From DATGKG01 sp963783145 (GTDB lineage Bacteria > Desulfobacterota > Binatia > Binatales > Binataceae): a stretch of 64,000 nucleotides of DNA. This document shows, one piece after another, positions 61,108 to 64,000 of the stretch. The notes under the pieces were generated by a model. That model did not search any database. It had not been told where the DNA came from and saw only the letters and a program-made list of their open reading frames with translations. The stretch covers positions 620,001 through 684,000 of the forward strand of contig CAWAMM010000007.1 in assembly GCA_963783145.1 (NCBI GenBank), in the 5' to 3' direction. The position numbers and the translations under genes were made by a program. How positions within the stretch are numbered: the first letter of the stretch is position 1; each line of letters opens with the position of its first letter.

Positions 61108-62277
61108 ATGGAAGAGTTCACCGTAAAAGATAAAGTCGCGGTCGCCGGTGTCGGCGAATCGAAATACTACAAACGCGGGCAGGCGCCGATGCCCGAATTC
61201 AAGCTGGCGGTCGAGGCCATCAGCAAGGCCGCTGCGGATGCGGGAATCGCGGTCACCGACATCGATGGATTCGCATCGTACAGCGACGACCGCAATTCCG
61301 CGGTGCGATTGGCGGCGGCGCTGGGACTGCCGCAATTGCGCTTCGCCAACATGATGTGGGGCGGCGGAGGAGGTGGTGGCTCCGGCGCGGTGGGCAACGC
61401 CGCGGCCGCGATCGTCGCGGGATACGCGAAGTACGTCTGCGTTTTTCGCGCGCTCGCGCAGGGGCAGTTCGGACGCTTCGGCCAGGCGCCTCCGGTAAAA
61501 ACGGTCTCGGGACCGGCCGCATACACGCTGCCATACGGGATGGCGGTGCCGGCGCATTGGGTCGCGCTGCGCACGCGCCGCTTCATGCACGATCACGGCA
61601 TCAAGCAGGATCCGCTGCGCGCGGTTGCGATGGCCGACTACTATCACGCGCAGTTCAATCCGCGCGCCGTGATGTATGGGCATCCGCTCACGCGCGAGGA
61701 GTACGACAACTCGCGCTGGATCGCCGAGCCGTTTCATCTTTATGACTGCTGCATGGAAAACGACGGCGCCGCCGCGGTTATCCTCACCAGTGCGGAGCGG
61801 GCGCGCGACTTGAAACAAAAGCCGGTCTATGTGATGGCGGCCGCGCAGGGCGCGCCTTATCGAGGATGGGCCAACTCCGAGAACGCGCCTGACTACGCGT
61901 CATCGAACTTCAAGACACTCGCGCCGCGGCTCTACGAAATGGCGGGAATTGCACCCAAGGATGTCGACGTCGCCCAGGTCTATGAGCACTTCAGCGGCGC
62001 CGTGATGATCAGCATGGTCGAGCACGGCTTCTGCGAGCCCGAAGAAGTGATGGAGTTTGTCACCTTCGAAAACATCACCGCGCCTAAGGGCAAGCTTCCG
62101 ATCAACACCAGCGGCGGCAACATCGCTGAATGCTATATGCATGGCCTCGAGCTGGTGACCGAAGCGGTGCGCCAATGTCGCGGGACTTCAACCTGCCAGA
62201 AGCCGGGCGCGAAAATTTCGCTGGTGGTTTCCGGCCCGATGGTGGCACCAGTCAGCGATTTGCTGCTGCATGGATAA
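61108..62277 (+). CDS. Thiolase-like protein (lipid-transfer/aldolase type)
   Basis: A 389-residue thiolase-fold enzyme. Seen: VAVAGVGESKYYKRGQAPM, DIDGFASYSDD, MMWGGGGGGGSGAVGNAAAA at residues 82-101, where classical thiolases carry the nucleophilic cysteine but here is a glycine-serine run, YEHFSGAVMISMVEHGFCEP and NTSGGNIAECYMHGLEL. Cysteine loss plus an adjacent DUF35 protein matches the Ltp2/ChsH2-type aldolases that cleave side chains from CoA esters. It overlaps the DUF35 gene by 8 bases. Confidence 0.85.
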   Translation: MEEFTVKDKVAVAGVGESKYYKRGQAPMPEFKLAVEAISKAAADAGIAVTDIDGFASYSDDRNSAVRLAAALGLPQLRFANMMWGGGGGGGSGAVGNAAAAIVAGYAKYVCVFRALAQGQFGRFGQAPPVKTVSGPAAYTLPYGMAVPAHWVALRTRRFMHDHGIKQDPLRAVAMADYYHAQFNPRAVMYGHPLTREEYDNSRWIAEPFHLYDCCMENDGAAAVILTSAERARDLKQKPVYVMAAAQGAPYRGWANSENAPDYASSNFKTLAPRLYEMAGIAPKDVDVAQVYEHFSGAVMISMVEHGFCEPEEVMEFVTFENITAPKGKLPINTSGGNIAECYMHGLELVTEAVRQCRGTSTCQKPGAKISLVVSGPMVAPVSDLLLHG

Positions 62278-62731
62278 AAAAATGGCGAGCCAAGAATCTA
62301 AAGCGAAATATTATCTGCCGGCTGGATTGCCCGGCCCCGCAGCCGAGCGCAGCGGAATGGATCGCGGCTTCTGGGACGCGGTCAAGGATCACAAACTGAC
62401 CGTCCAGCGCTGCAACGCGTGCGGAGGATTTCAGTTCGGCCCCGAATGGATTTGCTATCGATGCCACAGCGACAACCTCGGATGGCATCAGGTGTCGGGG
62501 CGCGGGCGCATCTACAGTTGGGTGCGCATCTGGAATCCGGTTCATCCCGCGCTGAGGGACGCGTGCCCATACATCGCGCTCGTCGTCGAGCTTCCCGATG
62601 CCGACAATGTGCGCATGGTCGGCAATCTGCTCGGCGATCCGCGTCAGGAACCCGCCTTCGATGCTGATGTCGAAGCGGTCTTCGAGGATCACGACGAAGG
62701 ATACACGCTGGTGAATTGGAAGTTGGTGTAA
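62270..62731 (+). CDS. DUF35 zinc-ribbon/OB-fold protein
   Basis: The 153-residue protein has a zinc ribbon with C48-x2-C51 and C62-x2-C65 (RCNACGG and ICYRC), then an OB fold: GRIYSWVRIWNPVHPALRD and YIALVVELPDADNVRMVGNL. DUF35 proteins partner with thiolase-like enzymes or aldolases and bind CoA substrates. It overlaps the thiolase-like gene and precedes a crotonase by 4 bases. An in-frame ATG lies 4 codons on. Confidence 0.92.
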   Translation: MDKKMASQESKAKYYLPAGLPGPAAERSGMDRGFWDAVKDHKLTVQRCNACGGFQFGPEWICYRCHSDNLGWHQVSGRGRIYSWVRIWNPVHPALRDACPYIALVVELPDADNVRMVGNLLGDPRQEPAFDADVEAVFEDHDEGYTLVNWKLV

Positions 62732-62735
62732 GCCC

Positions 62736-63500
62736 ATGAGCCTGGTCAATTTTGATGTCGAGGAGAACCTCGCGATCGTCACCATCAATCGCCCCGAGGC
62801 ACGCAACGCGGTGGATCATCCGACGGCGCAGGAACTCGCAAGCGCGTTTCGCCGCTTCGATTCCGATGAGTCATTGAGTGTGGCAATCCTCACGGGCGCC
62901 GGCGGATTTTTCTGCGCGGGCGCCGATCTGAAAGCCGTCGCCACCGGAAAAGGAAATCGCGTCACCGCCGACGGCGACGGGCCGCTCGGATGCACGCGGA
63001 TGCTGCTCTCCAAACCGGTCATCGCGGCGGTCGAAGGCTACGCCGTCGCGGGCGGACTCGAACTCGCGCTGTGGTGCGACATGCGGGTGGCGGCGCGCGA
63101 TGCGACCTTCGGGGTGTTCTGCCGACGCTTCGGTGTGCCGCTCATCGACGGAGGCACGGTGCGTCTGCCGCGGCTTATCGGCATGAGCAACGCGATGGAC
63201 ATGATCCTTACCGGACGCGGAGTTTCCGGCGAGGAGGCGCTGCGGATGGGCCTGGCGAATCGGCTCGTCGAGCGCGGCGAGGCGCTCGCATCGGCGAAGG
63301 AACTCGCGCGTCAGATCGCGGCATTTCCGCAGCGCTGCATGCGCGGTGATCGCATGTCAGCCTACGAGGCGTGGACGATGCCGCTGAGCGATGCGATCAG
63401 CAACGAATATCGCTACGGCATCGCGACCGTCCAATCGGGTGAGACCCGCGAGGGTGCGGCGCGCTTCAGTTCCGGCGTCGGTCGCCACGGCAAATTCTAG
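62736..63500 (+). CDS. Enoyl-CoA hydratase/isomerase family protein
   Basis: A 254-residue crotonase. Seen: LAIVTINRPEARNAVDHPTA, VAILTGAGGFFCAGADLKAV (oxyanion hole), VEGYAVAGGLELALWCDMRV and FCRRFGVPLIDGGTVRLPRL. It is last of the thiolase-like, DUF35, crotonase operon. Together these would hydrate an enoyl-CoA and split it by aldol cleavage, a plausible side-chain removal route. Substrate not known. Confidence 0.93.
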   Translation: MSLVNFDVEENLAIVTINRPEARNAVDHPTAQELASAFRRFDSDESLSVAILTGAGGFFCAGADLKAVATGKGNRVTADGDGPLGCTRMLLSKPVIAAVEGYAVAGGLELALWCDMRVAARDATFGVFCRRFGVPLIDGGTVRLPRLIGMSNAMDMILTGRGVSGEEALRMGLANRLVERGEALASAKELARQIAAFPQRCMRGDRMSAYEAWTMPLSDAISNEYRYGIATVQSGETREGAARFSSGVGRHGKF

Positions 63501-63644
63501 CTTCTATGGCGTGCCAGAACTGAAATCACTTCGAAGCGCATGAATTCGGCGCATGGCCGCGCCGTCCAATGCGGGTGTGCTCGAAGGAGCGACGCCCAGT
63601 CTTGCTCGCCGTGATCCCTCACCTTCTTGAAGCGGAGCCCATTC

Positions 63645-64000
63645 GTGAGACAGATCCTGAACTTCCCCAGCCGTCGTCATGCCGCATCTTTCAGAATGCG
63701 TTTTCTCCCGCTGGCTCTCGCCGCGCTGATTGCGTCATGTACTCCGCTCGGCAAGCTGATCGTTCATCGAGGCACCGAGCAACTGAAGCCGGTGGAAGCG
63801 CCGCCGCCACCTCAGGCGCCGCATGTTTTGATCTTCGCGCTGGATGGGGTGGGCTACGACCAGTTCACCGAAGCCACTAAGCCCGGCGCATCACCTAACG
63901 TTGATGCGGTGTTCGGAAAACCGCTTGGTGATGGTGTTTTCGAGCATGGCTACTCGATTCCCAACGCGGTGAGTGTGCTGCCCTCCACTACGATCGATGC
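63645..64000 (+). CDS. Lipoprotein phosphoesterase/alkaline-phosphatase-like, partial
   Basis: The frame runs to the right edge. From a GTG at 63645 with GGAG upstream, or the ATG at 63696, it has a basic start, FLPLALAALIASC with lipobox IASC, a proline-rich linker, then HVLIFALDGVGYDQF, the metal-binding strand of alkaline-phosphatase-superfamily enzymes, and NAVSVLPSTTIDA with the usual threonine nucleophile segment. It is probably a nucleotide pyrophosphatase- or sulfatase-like membrane lipoprotein. Confidence 0.75.
   Translation, partial: MRQILNFPSRRHAASFRMRFLPLALAALIASCTPLGKLIVHRGTEQLKPVEAPPPPQAPHVLIFALDGVGYDQFTEATKPGASPNVDAVFGKPLGDGVFEHGYSIPNAVSVLPSTTID

Overview
The window is GC-rich, densely coded bacterial DNA. 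Its content suggests an uncultivated soil or groundwater bacterium of the deltaproteobacterial, Binatota or Acidobacteria sort: five luciferase-like flavin monooxygenases, a P450 with its ferredoxin, several CoA-ester enzymes, an S53 pro-peptide protein, MacAB and LemA/HtpX. That placement is inference from gene content; no rRNA gene is present to test it.

Positions 1-10745 look like the right end of an integrative element inserted at the 3' end of the tmRNA gene ssrA. A P4-type tyrosine integrase, AlpA, a truncated ORF and a RepA-like ATPase lie next to ssrA. Further left are a lipoprotein, a frameshifted gene, an HTH protein and a type I CRISPR-Cas operon (cas6, helicase-HD cas3, and the start of an unassigned large-subunit candidate that runs off the left edge). 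A 19-bp sequence occurs five times between genes in this element and was not seen elsewhere. No CRISPR array is visible.

Positions 10746-35409 hold ssrA and divergent smpB, a secreted phosphoesterase, and a hydrolase-TetR pair with a palindromic operator. A TPR protein and the lemA-htpX pair follow. Then comes a long minus-strand block of oxidative genes: amidohydrolase, nitronate monooxygenase, four LLM monooxygenases, ferredoxin, P450 and an MBL-fold lactonase, preceded by a plus-strand SDR-crotonase pair and bordered by a TetR gene. An unknown possibly ferritin-like protein with its own operator and a secreted serine protease close this part.

Positions 35410-49000 hold a DUF1329 protein with macA-macB, a family III CoA-transferase, a pseudogene with three frameshifts, a CopG-type toxin-antitoxin (TA) pair, rpoD and glmS. 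Positions 49000-57700 are accessory: two more TA modules (DUF433-DUF5615 and hicBA), unknown membrane proteins, an S53 pro-peptide-only protein, gluconokinase, a GT39 enzyme and a receiver-domain protein. Positions 58029-64000 hold a universal stress/CBS protein, a GNAT acetyltransferase and acetate kinase, then a thiolase-like/DUF35/crotonase operon and the start of a lipoprotein phosphoesterase.

The most unusual pattern is that two unrelated TA modules (CopG-type at 44051-44700, hicBA at 52656-53164) each lie between an intact chromosomal gene and a displaced, diverged second copy of that gene's 3' end. For rpoD the three differences between copies are all synonymous. This looks like cargo inserted at gene 3' ends with replacement of the 3' end, but no recombinase is present beside either module.
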